DNA from: Deltaproteobacteria bacterium | Lineage (GTDB): Bacteria; Desulfobacterota; Desulfarculia; Adiutricales; Adiutricaceae | Assembly: GCA_031276865.1 (NCBI GenBank) | Contig: JAISMF010000016.1 | Span: 1 to 44,690 of the forward strand | DNA: 44,690 nucleotides | Direction: 5' to 3' | Part shown: in pieces, positions 17,779-28,418 of the stretch | Layout of the letters: every line of letters begins with the position of its first letter | How positions within the stretch are numbered: the stretch's first letter is position 1 | Position numbers and translations under genes: made by a program | The notes under the pieces: model-generated | What the model was told of the DNA's origin: nothing | What the model saw: the letters and a program-made list of their open reading frames with translations, nothing else | Databases searched by the model: none

Positions 17779-18103
17779 CGTCGGGCCCGTTCAAACGGCG
17801 GACGCTTCCCCCAGGACCCGGTCTTCAACGTTTAAAGACCTGGGGCCGAAAACGCCTAGGGGGGAAAACGTCCGTCCTGAAATATAAATATGTTTATAAT
17901 TCTAATTCCGCGTATTTCTAGAGGCGACGAAAGGGCGCCCCCCTTCCCCGGACGCTGGTTCAAAATAAAGACCCGCCGGAAAAAGTTTCCGCACTTTACT
18001 ACGGCCGCGGCGGCTTGTAAAGCCCGCGGCCGCTATAAAATTACAATTTATTATTAAACTTATTTTTATGATTTAACTTCAAGCCCGCCGGCGCGGATGA
18101 ATC
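17779..18103. other. Spacer between the two transporter genes
   Basis: 325 bases with a GC-rich imperfect hairpin at about 18001-18034 (CGGCCGCGGCGG...CCGCGGCCG) just beyond the 3' end of the DMT gene. It has no T run on the minus strand. The part near 17885-17905 is AT-rich and may contain the MFS promoter. No gene. Confidence 0.45.
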
Positions 18104-19108
18104 TCAGGTGACCAGCACCGCCACCCCGCACAGCGAGACGACGAGAATGGCCACGGCCGCCCGGGCGTACAGGTACTCCCTGAAATGGGGCATGCCTCTT
18201 AAAAGCATCTTCGTCTGGCAGGTGCGCTGGGCCACGAGGGAGCCGACTATCATCAAAAAGGCCCCAATCCACATCCAGCCCGTCATGCGCTCGCTTAAGA
18301 ACAGCACTCCGGCGATGGCGGCGATGACCGACTGCAGCTGCATGAGGAGGGCCGCCTCGGTGGGGTTGACGTCCTTCTGGGCCTTGAACTGAAAGAGAAA
18401 AGCCAAAGCGACGGACAAGACGCCGTAGCTCGAGCAGGGGAGGACTAGCATGAAGGCGGAAAAGGCGGGAAAGGTCCCGATCAAATAGGAAAACGTTAAA
18501 CAGATTACGGACATGATCACGATCTGGACGGCCACGTAGTTCCAGGGGTTCACCTTCAAAGCGAAATGGCCCATCAAAATGACGTGGAGGGCCCAGAATA
18601 GGTCCCCCACCAGCGTAAGCGCGTCGCCCCGGTTGAAGCCGTCGCCCCCCCCGGCTCCGCTGAGAAGTACCAGGCCCACGACCCCTATGAACAGGCCCGC
18701 CCAGACGGTGCGCGGCGGGAGCTGTCCCAAAACGAAGCCGAACAGAGGGACCATGGTCACGTAGAGGCCCGTTAAAAGGCCGGATTTGGCGGAGGTGGTG
18801 AGGCTCAGGCCCATATACTGGAAGACCGTGGCCAGGGTGAGGACCAGGCCGCTGACCATCCCGGCCCAAAGCCAGAGTCTGGGACGCTCCCGGCCGTAGC
18901 TTCCCCCGGGGCCCGCCCCCCGGTGGGCCAGGCGCATGGCGACGGGAAGAAAGACCAAGGCTCCGAAAAGTCCGCGCAGCCCGCAAAAGGCGACGGGATC
19001 GACGTAGGACAAAGCGTAGCGGGTTATGGGGAAGGAGAATCCCCAGATGAAGGTGGAAGTGAGGATGAGCGCCCTGGCTTTGAATTTGTTCGACATACGT
19101 TCCGACAT
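18104..19108 (-). CDS. DMT-superfamily (EamA) transporter
   Basis: A 334-residue inner-membrane protein with two EamA repeats. The first is LILTSTFIWGFSFPITRYALSY with RGLFGALVFLP. The second is about residues 165-290, with GDLFWALHVILMG and TEAALLMQLQSVIAAIAG. Ten helices are expected, plus an extra hydrophobic C-terminal segment (AAVAILVVSLCGVAVLVT) that most family members lack. Such proteins export or import metabolites such as amino acids or nucleotides; the substrate is not predictable here. ATG 19108 is used. ATG 19096 (MSNKF) is equally possible, as neither has a strong ribosome site. Confidence 0.88.
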   Translation of the reverse strand: MSERMSNKFKARALILTSTFIWGFSFPITRYALSYVDPVAFCGLRGLFGALVFLPVAMRLAHRGAGPGGSYGRERPRLWLWAGMVSGLVLTLATVFQYMGLSLTTSAKSGLLTGLYVTMVPLFGFVLGQLPPRTVWAGLFIGVVGLVLLSGAGGGDGFNRGDALTLVGDLFWALHVILMGHFALKVNPWNYVAVQIVIMSVICLTFSYLIGTFPAFSAFMLVLPCSSYGVLSVALAFLFQFKAQKDVNPTEAALLMQLQSVIAAIAGVLFLSERMTGWMWIGAFLMIVGSLVAQRTCQTKMLLRGMPHFREYLYARAAVAILVVSLCGVAVLVT

Positions 19109-20183
19109 TGAACCCGTTCCGGCGGATGAACTCGCCGCGGCTTTTAAACGCCTTCCGGCGTCTATTCATCTAATCATAGAATTCAACCCGGCTCAATAAT
19201 AAAAACGCTTTCAACGATTAATTTAAAGCGCGGTTAAATTTTTAAAAAGGTTTGATCATTTAATATTTAACCAGTTTTTAGCAAACGCCCGACAATTCCA
19301 AAACACGAATCCCCAAAATCAAAATCAAAATCAAGGGGGAAAATCAAGCAAAGCCTTTGAAAACAAAGCTCACGCCGCCCCGGCGGCCGGAAAAAAGAAC
19401 GCCGCGAAGACGCGTGAAGGCGACCGCTTGTCGACCAGGCGTCCCCGTCCCGTTTAATTTTCCCCGCGCGCGCGGCGCTCGGGATTGAAAGCGGACGGGA
19501 GGCCTCGATATCGAGAAAGCGATAAGTATAAACGCGGGTATTGAATACAGCCCGTCTCATCCGTCGTTTGTTTTTAAAAAAAGGAGTCCGGATGATTTGA
19601 TTTGAAAAAACGGGATGGAGCCTTTCTTTTCAATCCCTAAAAAAACGCGCGCGCCGCTTTCCCGGCGGCGTAGGCGCTTTGAAAACCGCGATCCCTTCGA
19701 AAAACTTAAAGCCCGCCCAAGCCCATCGGAAAAGGCGCCTTTGACGAAAAAGCCCTCGCGTGGCGGGGGGTTTAAATCCGGAGAGGGAAGAGGCCCGGGC
19801 TTGTACCAAGGAGGCGGTATTTTTTAAAGCCGCGGAAAGCTTCCCCCCTCGAAGAGGCTTCGAATCAACCACCCCCCGCTTCTCCGGCGCCTCGAGCCGG
19901 ACGCCTCAATTTCTTAGGCTTTGCCGCGGCGCTTTTCCGGCCCGGGGCCTCATCCCGCGGGAAGCCTTTTCCGGCCTAAAGCCTTTTCCCGCAAAGCTCC
20001 GGGGCCCCAAACTTTCCCCGCGAAAGCCGCCCCGAAGCCTTCTTCGACTCCCCTCCCCTTTTGAAACGCCGGATATCTCCCCGAAGAACGGAAACGTCCA
20101 CGAAAGATTGAAAAGAGAGGAAAATCAGGCGCGACCGCACGGAAAACCCGCCAACGGCGGGGAAAACCGCTCTAAAAACATAA
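19109..20183. other. 1.1-kb gene-free region
   Basis: Its first 250 bases are AT-rich and the rest GC-rich, with long frames that look like noise of GC-rich DNA (Arg/Pro/Phe-rich, no ribosome sites). At 19581 an AAGGAG is followed by ATG ATT TGA, an immediate stop. I see no supported gene. Confidence 0.5.
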
Positions 20184-20223
20184 AAAAAGAGGGCGTCCGC
20201 AAACACCGGCGCCCTCTTTTTTT
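20184..20223 (-). terminator. Terminator of the ATP synthase operon
   Basis: A GAGGGCG / CGCCCTC stem flanked by A runs on one side and T runs on the other gives an A/T-extended hairpin that can act in both directions. It lies about 50 bases past the atpC stop on the minus strand. Confidence 0.85.
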
Positions 20224-20255
20224 CGTCAAAGACGTTTGAAATCCAACGGGTCTCT

Positions 20256-20285
20256 CTATTTCTTCCCCGTCTATTTCTTCCCCGT
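20256..20285 (-). repeat. Perfect 15-bp tandem duplication across the atpC stop codon
   Basis: CTATTTCTTCCCCGT occurs twice in a row (20256-20270 and 20271-20285). On the coding strand each unit encodes TGKK plus TAG, so the last four codons and the stop of atpC are duplicated. The second copy is beyond the stop. Confidence 0.9.
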
Positions 20286-20846
20286 CCTGGAAAGCTTCTT
20301 CTGCTGGATGTAGGCCGAACGGCTGAAAGATTTGCGGAGCTTTATCTCCAGGCGGGCGACCTCGTCCCCCTCCTCTTCCACCGGCTCGAGCTCGAGGGCC
20401 ACGCCGCCCCTCCTCTCCTTGGCCGAGACCAGCTTCTTCTCGGCCGCGGCCTTCTCCTTCTTTTTCTTATCCTCGGAGCTTTTGCGCTTCTCGGCCAAAG
20501 TCTCCTCCAAGCGCTTCTGGAGCTCCGCCGTCTCCCGCTCGGCCTCCCGGGCTTCGGCTTCCAGATCGTCATCCGGAGCGTAGGCCCGGGCCGACTCGGC
20601 CAGGATGGTCACCCGGTGGGGGAGGACCTCGATTATTCCGCCGTCGGAGTAGAAATCCTCCCGCTCGCCGCTGGCGGCGGGGCGGTAGCTCACGGTGCCC
20701 GGCTTTATCTGGGTGAGAAAGGGCTCGTGGCCGGCCATGGCGCCGAAATCGCCCATGATGCCTTTGGCCTCCACGATGGTGACGGGGAGATCGTCGATAA
20801 AGAGCCGTTCGGGGGTGACCACCCGCAACAGGAATTCTCTGGGCAT
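20271..20846 (-). CDS. atpC: ATP synthase F1 epsilon subunit, C-terminally extended
   Basis: Central-stalk subunit of the F1 motor. Residues 1-90 form the N-terminal beta sandwich (FLLRVVTPERLFIDD, GDFGAMAGHEPFLTQIKPG, YSDGGIIEVLPHRVTILAE). The C-terminal helical part normally ends near residue 135, but this protein has 191 residues. A Lys/Glu-rich block (about 125-165, SSEDKKKKEKAAAEKK) is inserted between the two usual helices before a final ARLEIKLRKSF helix. The C-terminal helices regulate ATP hydrolysis in known enzymes, so the insertion could change that brake. This is inference. It is last in the minus-strand operon, 88 bases after atpD, with a terminator behind it. Confidence 0.93.
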   Translation of the reverse strand: MPREFLLRVVTPERLFIDDLPVTIVEAKGIMGDFGAMAGHEPFLTQIKPGTVSYRPAASGEREDFYSDGGIIEVLPHRVTILAESARAYAPDDDLEAEAREAERETAELQKRLEETLAEKRKSSEDKKKKEKAAAEKKLVSAKERRGGVALELEPVEEEGDEVARLEIKLRKSFSRSAYIQQKKLSRTGKK

Positions 20847-20935
20847 AAGCTCTAACCGCCTGAGGTTGAATTAAAGGCGCGCGTCCGGAAAAAGCCTTCC
20901 GGGCCTAAAGCGAAGGGCGTTCAAGGAAGGGGAGG

Positions 20936-22366
<1,431 letters not shown>

Positions 22367-22468
22367 CTAAAAAAAATTCGCGAACAAAATCCGTTCCGCC
22401 AAGTCCCCTCCGCCCGGGCGCCGAAGGCGCGCGGGCGGGGGGCTTGGATAAAATTAAAAATACCGCCC

Positions 22469-23455
22469 CTAGCCCTTCAAGGCCTCGGCGCCGTTCACTA
22501 TGTCTAAGAGCTCGTTTGTGACCGAGGCCTGCCTAGCCTTGTTGAAGGCCATGGTGAGGCTCTGGATGATGTCGTGGCAGCTCTTGGAGGCGTTGTCCAT
22601 GGCCTGCATGCGGGCGGCGTTCTCGGCGGTCACCGACTCCAAAGAGGCGCGGTAGAGGCCGATGGCCATGGAGTTGGGGATGAGGAACTTCAAAAGCTCC
22701 TCGGCGTCCGGCTCGATGGAGTAGTCCAGGTTGGAGTGGAGGGAGCCCTTGTCCGGATCCGGGGCGGCCGGAGCCGGGACGACTTGGTCTCCGGTGGGAG
22801 CCTCGGGATCCTTGGCCCCCCCTCCCCCGCTCAAGGGGAGGAGGGGGAGCACCTCCACGGGGTGGCGGTTCAGGGAGGCGAAGCTCGTGTAAACGAGGGT
22901 CACCTCCTTGTAGCCCGTCATGTGGCAGTCGATGAGGCAGTTCGCGAGGCCCCGGGCCACGCCGAAGGAGTAGCCCGGCCGGATGAGCTCCTTTTTGGGA
23001 TCGTCCCCGCCCCGGGCGGCGTTTTTTTCCTCGATGGGGACCCGGAGTTCCACCGTCTCCACCTTGCGCAGCTTGTAGTAGTCCCGGCCCTTGCGGCCCA
23101 CGGGAAGGACCACCGGCGTGAGGCCCCGGTCCCTGGCGTCCAAAATCGCCTTGTCGGCCTTCTGGAAGACGTTGAAGTTGAAGCTGCCGCACAGCCCCCG
23201 ATCGGAGGTCACGACCACCAAAAGGACCTTGTCCGAGTCCTTGAGGGGGGTGTAGAGCCTCTCGGCCAAAATCGGCGAGCGCTTCCCGATCTCATGGAGG
23301 AGCCGGCCGCTCTCGTCCGCGTACTCCTCGTAGGCCTCGGTTTTGTGCTGGGTGGCCCGCAACTTGGCCGCGGCCACCATGTTCATGGCCTTGGTGAGCT
23401 TCTGCGTTTGCCGCACGGCGCTTATGTGCTGTTTTATCTCTTTAAGGGAGGCCAT
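22469..23455 (-). CDS. atpG: ATP synthase F1 gamma subunit with insertion
   Basis: Rotor shaft of F1. N-terminal MASLKEIKQHISAVRQTQKLTKAMNM and C-terminal ARMQAMDNASKSC...ASVTNELLDIVNGAEAL are canonical. The protein has 328 residues against about 290 in most bacteria. The excess is mainly a Gly/Pro/Asp-rich stretch near residues 215-255 (LSGGGGAKDPEAPTGDQ), with a smaller charged stretch near 145 (EEKNAARGGDDPKKE). Both are likely surface loops of the globular domain. The start lies three bases after the atpA stop, so translation is probably coupled. Confidence 0.96.
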   Translation of the reverse strand: MASLKEIKQHISAVRQTQKLTKAMNMVAAAKLRATQHKTEAYEEYADESGRLLHEIGKRSPILAERLYTPLKDSDKVLLVVVTSDRGLCGSFNFNVFQKADKAILDARDRGLTPVVLPVGRKGRDYYKLRKVETVELRVPIEEKNAARGGDDPKKELIRPGYSFGVARGLANCLIDCHMTGYKEVTLVYTSFASLNRHPVEVLPLLPLSGGGGAKDPEAPTGDQVVPAPAAPDPDKGSLHSNLDYSIEPDAEELLKFLIPNSMAIGLYRASLESVTAENAARMQAMDNASKSCHDIIQSLTMAFNKARQASVTNELLDIVNGAEALKG

Positions 23456-23458
23456 ATT

Positions 23459-24976
23459 CTAGTTCTCGGGGGCTTTGTAGACGCCCTGAAACTCGTCCAG
23501 GGCGGACTTTATACTGGCGTCCAACTCGGGGGAGATGTCCTTTTCGCTTTTGATCTTCTCCAGGATGTCCGGATGGCGGGAGTCCACGAACTCCAAAAGC
23601 TTCTTCTCGAAGTCCAAAACCGCCGAGACCGGGTGTTTGTCCAAATAGCCGCGGGTGCCGGCGTAGAGCACCACCACCTCCCTTTCCGCCGACATGGGCT
23701 GGTACTGGGGCTGCTTTAAAAGCTCCACCATCCTCTGGCCGCGGTTTATCTGGTTCAAGGTGGACTTGTCCAAATCCGATCCGAACTGGGCGAAGCTCTC
23801 GAGCTCCCGAAACTGCGCGAGGTCCAAACGCAGGGTGCCGGCCACCTTCTTCATGGCCTTGGTCTGGGCCGCGCCGCCCACCCGGCTGACCGAGATGCCC
23901 ACGTTGATGGCCGGCCGCACGCCGGAGAAGAAGAGGTTGGGCTCCAAAAAGACCTGGCCGTCGGTGATGGAGATGACGTTCGTGGGGATGAAGGCCGAGA
24001 CGTCTCCGGCCTGGGTCTCGATCACGGGCAGAGCCGTGAGGGAACCAGCCCCCTTGTCGTCCGAGAGCTTGGCCGCCCGCTCCAGGAGCCGGGAGTGGTT
24101 GTAGAAGATGTCCCCGGGGTAGGCCTCGCGGCCCGGGGGGCGCCGCAAAAGCAAAGAGACCTCCCGGTAGGCCACCGCCTGCTTGGAGAGATCGTCGTAG
24201 ACGATCAAGGCGTGGCGGCCGCGGTCGCGGTAGTACTCGCCCATGGAGGCCCCGGCGAAGGGGGCGATGTACTGGAGGGGGGCGGGATCCGAGGCGTTGG
24301 CCGCCACCACCACGGTGTAGTCCAGGGCCCCGTGCTTCTCCAGATTGGCCACCACCTGGGCGACGGTGGACTTCTTCTGGCCTATGGCCACGTAGATGCA
24401 GACGACATCCTGGCCCTTCTGATTGATGATGGCGTCCACGCAGATGGCCGTCTTTCCTATCTGCCTATCGCCGATGATGAGCTCCCTTTGGCCCCGGCCG
24501 ATGGGGGTCATGGCGTCGATGGCCTTGACGCCCGTGTACATGGGCTCGTGGACCGCCTTGCGGGCGACTATGCCCGGGGCCACCACCTCGATGTTGGCGA
24601 ACTCCTTCGCGTCCACCGGTCCCTTGCCGTCGATGGGGTTCCCCACCGGGTCCACCACGCGTCCCAAAAGGGCGTCCCCCACCGGCACCTGGGCGATGCG
24701 GCCGGTCTTTTTCACCTCGTCGCCCTCCTTGATGTGGGCGACGTCTCCCAGGACGGCCACGCCCACCGAGTCGGTCTCGAGGTTCAAAACCATCCCCAGG
24801 ATGCCGCCGGGAAACTCCAGAAGCTCCATGGCCATGGCCTTCTCCACGCCGTAGACCTGCGCCACGCCGTCGCCCACGGAAAGAACGGTGCCCTTTTCCG
24901 AGAGTTCCACCTGGCTCCCGTAGTCCTTGATCTGCGATTTGATGATTTGGCTTATCTCGTCAGCTTTAATGGCCAT
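23459..24976 (-). CDS. atpA: ATP synthase F1 alpha subunit
   Basis: Non-catalytic nucleotide-binding subunit of F1; 505 residues, normal length. Walker A GDRQIGKT is at 169-176; the family's arginine-finger region [17 protein letters not shown] is intact. It is tightly coupled to atpG (3-base gap). Unusually, its upstream neighbour is not atpH: about 2.9 kb of foreign DNA separates it from atpH (start of atpA at 24976, end of atpH at 27852). atpAGDC must rely on readthrough or on a promoter inside the inserted DNA. Confidence 0.98.
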   Translation of the reverse strand: MAIKADEISQIIKSQIKDYGSQVELSEKGTVLSVGDGVAQVYGVEKAMAMELLEFPGGILGMVLNLETDSVGVAVLGDVAHIKEGDEVKKTGRIAQVPVGDALLGRVVDPVGNPIDGKGPVDAKEFANIEVVAPGIVARKAVHEPMYTGVKAIDAMTPIGRGQRELIIGDRQIGKTAICVDAIINQKGQDVVCIYVAIGQKKSTVAQVVANLEKHGALDYTVVVAANASDPAPLQYIAPFAGASMGEYYRDRGRHALIVYDDLSKQAVAYREVSLLLRRPPGREAYPGDIFYNHSRLLERAAKLSDDKGAGSLTALPVIETQAGDVSAFIPTNVISITDGQVFLEPNLFFSGVRPAINVGISVSRVGGAAQTKAMKKVAGTLRLDLAQFRELESFAQFGSDLDKSTLNQINRGQRMVELLKQPQYQPMSAEREVVVLYAGTRGYLDKHPVSAVLDFEKKLLEFVDSRHPDILEKIKSEKDISPELDASIKSALDEFQGVYKAPEN

Positions 24977-25762
24977 TGCCGGAACTCCTTCGAAAGACCT
25001 TTGTTTTTTTCCGCCGGGGCCTAAAGATAGGCCCTTTATTTATTTTCGCGGCGCCGGGGCCGCGCGCGGCCGCCAAGGGGGCGGAAACTTCCCGGGGGGC
25101 GGGCCGAATCCGCGGCGGGGGCGGCCCGGACCAGCGCCGGAACGCCCGTGAGCGGGCGCGGCCGGGTTGAAAAATCGCGATTAGCGGGCGCCTAAGGCGC
25201 CTTCCCGCCCGCGCTCCCCCCCGTCGGAGCGGAAGCGCCGACGGCGTTTCCGCCGGTCGAGGCTCCAAGGGGGCGGAATCCCCCGCGACTGGGAACGGGA
25301 GGAGGAAAAGAATAGTTCAAATAAGGCGGGCCTTCAAGGAAGGCGGGGAGAACGGCGCCGGATCCCCAAGGGTCCGGCGCGTCGTCCCTCCGGCGGAGGG
25401 TGGGAGGCGTTTCCCGCGGGGGAAGGCCGCGGCGGCCGGCCTGGGAGTGGGGGGCTCTTTCCGGTCAGACTTTCAGGCCGGTCAGACTTTCAGGCGGAAG
25501 TTTCTTAAAGGCCTTCTCAAAGACTCTTCTGAAGGCTTTATCAGCGCCTTCATCCCGGCCGCGCTCGAAGATTTTACCGAACTTAACCCTATCAAGATCT
25601 AATCCATATAGTTCAAATTTATATGTTTATATGCTTGTTAAAATATATAAATATAATATTAATTAATATATATAACAATAATTAAAATTAAAATAGACTG
25701 AAAAATAAAAAAAAAGACGACCCCCCTGGCAGTCAAAAAACGCCGTGAAACATTGATCGAAC
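24977..25762. other. Gene-free part of the DNA between atpA and the Rpn gene
   Basis: Its GC-rich part contains a perfect 17-bp direct duplication (CCGGTCAGACTTTCAGG at 25461 and 25478). Positions 25600-25700 are very AT-rich and could carry a promoter for atpA, but none is certain. No gene is visible; GC-rich frames lack support. Confidence 0.5.
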
Positions 25763-26716
25763 TTAAGACGACAAGCCGTCCCGCAGGGAGAGAATCTCTT
25801 CCTCGGATAGTCCGCAAGCCTGAACTATTAGATGTTCGGGCATATTCGCGGCGAGAAGCTTTTTCGCTATTTCCTTGGCCTTTTCCGCCTGGCCTTCCAC
25901 CCGGCCTTCCTCCCGGCCTTCTTTCCAGCCTTCGCACCGGCCTTCGTCCCAGCCGATTTCCATGCCAATTCCAAGCATGGCCCTGCTGTCTGATTGTTTC
26001 CTTATCATGCGAAACTCCTTACTTAACCGAGGATCAATGTCTTTATCATAGAGTCTGAACAACATATAAGTGAAATGGCGGCAGTTTATTTCCTCTTCGG
26101 GGGATAATTTCAACTCCGCGAGGTATTTTTCGATATGCCTAGCCGCGTCTTCCCTAGCCGAATGGTCGGAACCGGTGTCAAGTTCCAGGCGTCCTATGTA
26201 CATGTAAGGCGCGAAAGGGCGGGGATCTTTCCTTAACTCTTCCAGCGAGTAGTCGGGAAGAAAAAAGGTCTTAAATTTCAAAACAACTTCAATCTCGTTA
26301 GTGAATTCCCTGTAGACGTCGGGCCGGGCGAAGTTCTCTTTTCCGGTGTAGAAGACGAATCCGGTGACTTTGCCCTTAGGCCTGTTAGCCCTTAGACGTG
26401 TATAGATTTCAAAGAAGCGTAACGGAAAATCCGGGTCGTTTAGATGCTGCTGTTCGATGAAAAGCAGCATGCCGAAATCATCGCCGTCAAGTAAACGTAT
26501 GAGTAGCTGAACATCGGGAATGCGGGCGAATTTCCCGCCGCGAGACTCGCCCATGAGAACAGGCTGGTTTAAGCCCACCTCTATCGGGTGGTCGAGATCG
26601 ATGTCCTTGGTCACATGAGGAACAAAAAAAAGGAGGAATGGCAAGGGATTCCGTTTAATAGCGAATTTCCAAGCTCCGTCGCGGTATGTCCGCGGATAAG
26701 GATTGCTTAAGTCCAT
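25763..26716 (-). CDS. Rpn-family PD-(D/E)XK nuclease / transposase-like protein
   Basis: About 317 residues. It matches the Rpn (YhgA-like, transposase_31) style: an N-terminal nuclease domain with the PD...E-x-Q signature (IPDVQLLIRLLDGDD then LLFIEQQHL, about residues 80-105), a middle helical region and a charged tail of EGR-type repeats (DEGRCEGWKEGREEGRVEG) followed by a conserved AKKLLA...IVQACGLSEEEILSL end. Rpn proteins are recombination-promoting DNA nucleases; the role here is inferred. ATG 26716 is used; GTG 26731 would add five residues. It lies inside the ATP synthase operon in the same direction. Its GC content is lower than that of the atp genes, which suggests acquisition. 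Confidence 0.82.
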   Translation of the reverse strand: MDLSNPYPRTYRDGAWKFAIKRNPLPFLLFFVPHVTKDIDLDHPIEVGLNQPVLMGESRGGKFARIPDVQLLIRLLDGDDFGMLLFIEQQHLNDPDFPLRFFEIYTRLRANRPKGKVTGFVFYTGKENFARPDVYREFTNEIEVVLKFKTFFLPDYSLEELRKDPRPFAPYMYIGRLELDTGSDHSAREDAARHIEKYLAELKLSPEEEINCRHFTYMLFRLYDKDIDPRLSKEFRMIRKQSDSRAMLGIGMEIGWDEGRCEGWKEGREEGRVEGQAEKAKEIAKKLLAANMPEHLIVQACGLSEEEILSLRDGLSS

Positions 26717-27410
26717 ATATCCCGCAATCACTCCGTTGGATGAAACATAAAATCAAGCCAAAGGACGGCGGCCGCGGCCGAATACACCGGCGGCGGCTCC
26801 TCGAGCCGGTACGAGCCTAAAATTCGGCGGATCCGGAATTTCAAGGCCGTTTAGCATTATACCACCGCCGGAACCGTTTTTTCCAGCGTCTTTAGGCGCC
26901 CGCCCTCCCTCTGAATCCTTTCGCGAACGGATCCGCCGACCCGCTCCGGCGGCGAAACCGACTTTTTGGGGAGACCGATACGATCCCGTCGAAATGGGCG
27001 CCCTTAAAACATGAATTTTACCTCCAACACATATTTCTAAGTAGCGACGGAACGGGCGCGTCCCTTTCGCCCCCGTCTAGTTTTCCTCATCAATCAAGCG
27101 AGAGCCGCCGGCTCCAGCTCCCGCCCTCCCGCGGCGGAAAATAAGCGAAGTCGGCGTTTCCATCGAAATGGAAGGCTTCCCGAAACGGGGAGGGAGGAAA
27201 AAATGGCGAAATAACCCGGCGCCTCGAGATACCTCCTCCGGTATCCGCCGCCCGGAGCCAGCCGCGAGCGGCTCTCCGAGTTTGATAAATTACATAAATA
27301 TATTAATAATTAGTGTATTTGACAATATTTCAACTAAAAAATAAAGCAAGAAAACAAAAAATTAACAACCTCCCCGACATTCAAAAGGCGCCGTCAAACC
27401 TCTATGAAAC
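26717..27410. other. Gene-free DNA between the two Rpn copies
   Basis: GC-rich at first and AT-rich near 27285-27370. The 40-50 bases just beyond the 3' end of the short copy (27365-27410) match the corresponding flank of the long copy (25735-25762), so the duplicated unit includes 3' flank. No gene. Confidence 0.5.
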
Positions 27411-27710
27411 TCAAGACGACGAGCCGTCCCGCAGGGAGATAATCTCTTCCGCGGAAAGTCCGCAGACTTGAACTATGAAATCTTCGGACAGTTTCAAGGC
27501 GAGAAGATTTTTCGCTATTTCCTTGGCCTTTTCCGCCCGGCCTTCTATCCGGCCTTCGTTCCGGCCTTCTATCCGGCCTTCGTTCCGGCCTTCGTTCCGG
27601 CCTTCGTTCCGGCCTTCGTTCCGGCCTTCGTTTCGGCCTTCGTACCGGCCTTCGTCCCAGCCAATCTCAAAGCCGATTCCAAACATGACCCGTTTGTCTG
27701 ATATTTTCAT
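27411..27710 (-). pseudogene. 5'-truncated Rpn-family copy with EGR repeats
   Basis: A 99-residue frame equals the C-terminal third of the neighbouring Rpn protein: KISDKRVMFGIGFEIGWDEGR aligns with QSDSRAMLGIGMEIGWDEGR, and the ends (IVQVCGLSAEEIISLRDG) align as well. The nuclease domain is absent, so it cannot be catalytic. Homology stops at about 27715. The EGR repeat is expanded to ten units, against about five in the long copy. It may still be translated from its ATG (27710), though no ribosome site is seen. Confidence 0.75.
27536..27655 (-). repeat. 12-bp tandem repeat coding for EGR-N/I units
   Basis: Near-identical 12-bp units (plus-strand CGGCCTTCGTTC) repeat about ten times, in frame with the truncated Rpn copy. 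Some units vary the fourth residue (N, I, Y or A). Slippage in frame is likely. Confidence 0.9.
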
Positions 27711-27851
27711 CTTCCAAAACTCCCGCCCCGAGGGCTTGAGAGCGCCTCCGCGAAAAAGGCGGGGGCGCTTCCGGAGCGTGGTTTTTCCGGACGGCGCCCG
27801 GGCGCCGGGCGTCCGGAAGGGCCTTCGGGGAAGGCCTCCGGAGACGGGGGT

Positions 27852-28385
27852 CTACTGGAAGGCCGCTTTCAACTTGTTCAGCTGCATGCGCACCGAGCCG
27901 TCCACCTCCAGATCCCCCAGGCGGGCGACGACGCCGCCGATGATCGAGGGATCCACCTTCTGGGTGAGCTCCACCTTCTTGCCGGTGTAGATGCCGAGGG
28001 CCGAGCGGATGCCGTTCAGCTGGCTCTCGTCCAGGTCCACCGCCGTTTGCACGACGCCCCGGACAATCCCCTCGCGCTCGTCTTGGAGGGCGGCGTAGGC
28101 CCGGGCGGTCTCCCGGAGGAGGGAGAAGCGGCCGCGGTCGTTTAAAAGCGACACGAAGTTCCGCGTCAGAGGCGAAAGGGAGGCTTTATCCAGAATCTGG
28201 GAGAGGATCTTCTTCCGCGCCTCCGCGGGGAGGGCGGGCGAGGCTAGCAGCCGTCCCTCCTCTCCGGCCCCCTGGACGGCCGCGGAAAAGAGGGCGAGCT
28301 CTTCGCCGTAGGCGGCGTGGTTCCCGTCGGCGAGCCCCAATTCCAGAAGGGCCTCGGCGTAGCGTTTAGCCAGTATGCTGTCCAT
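27852..28385 (-). CDS. atpH: ATP synthase F1 delta subunit
   Basis: Peripheral-stalk cap that joins F1 to the b subunits. The 177 residues match the family. N-terminal SILAKRYAEALLELG is the classic start, and the C-terminal IIGGVVARLGDLEVDGSVRMQLNKL is the conserved end. It begins 33 bases after the b gene. atpA should follow directly, but here the Rpn-containing segment intervenes. Confidence 0.96.
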   Translation of the reverse strand: MDSILAKRYAEALLELGLADGNHAAYGEELALFSAAVQGAGEEGRLLASPALPAEARKKILSQILDKASLSPLTRNFVSLLNDRGRFSLLRETARAYAALQDEREGIVRGVVQTAVDLDESQLNGIRSALGIYTGKKVELTQKVDPSIIGGVVARLGDLEVDGSVRMQLNKLKAAFQ

Positions 28386-28418
28386 AGTCCACCTTGAAAG
28401 TCGGAATTTTTAGGGCTT

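Noticed and set aside
19760..20239. 159-codon plus-strand frame
   Set aside because: Low-complexity composition of GC-rich DNA, no ribosome site, and it runs into the ATP synthase terminator.
22574..23719. 381-codon plus-strand frame across atpG
   Set aside because: Antisense shadow of atpG and atpA.
27468..27701. Plus-strand frame of repeated FVPA units
   Set aside because: Antisense reading of the EGR repeat in the truncated Rpn copy.
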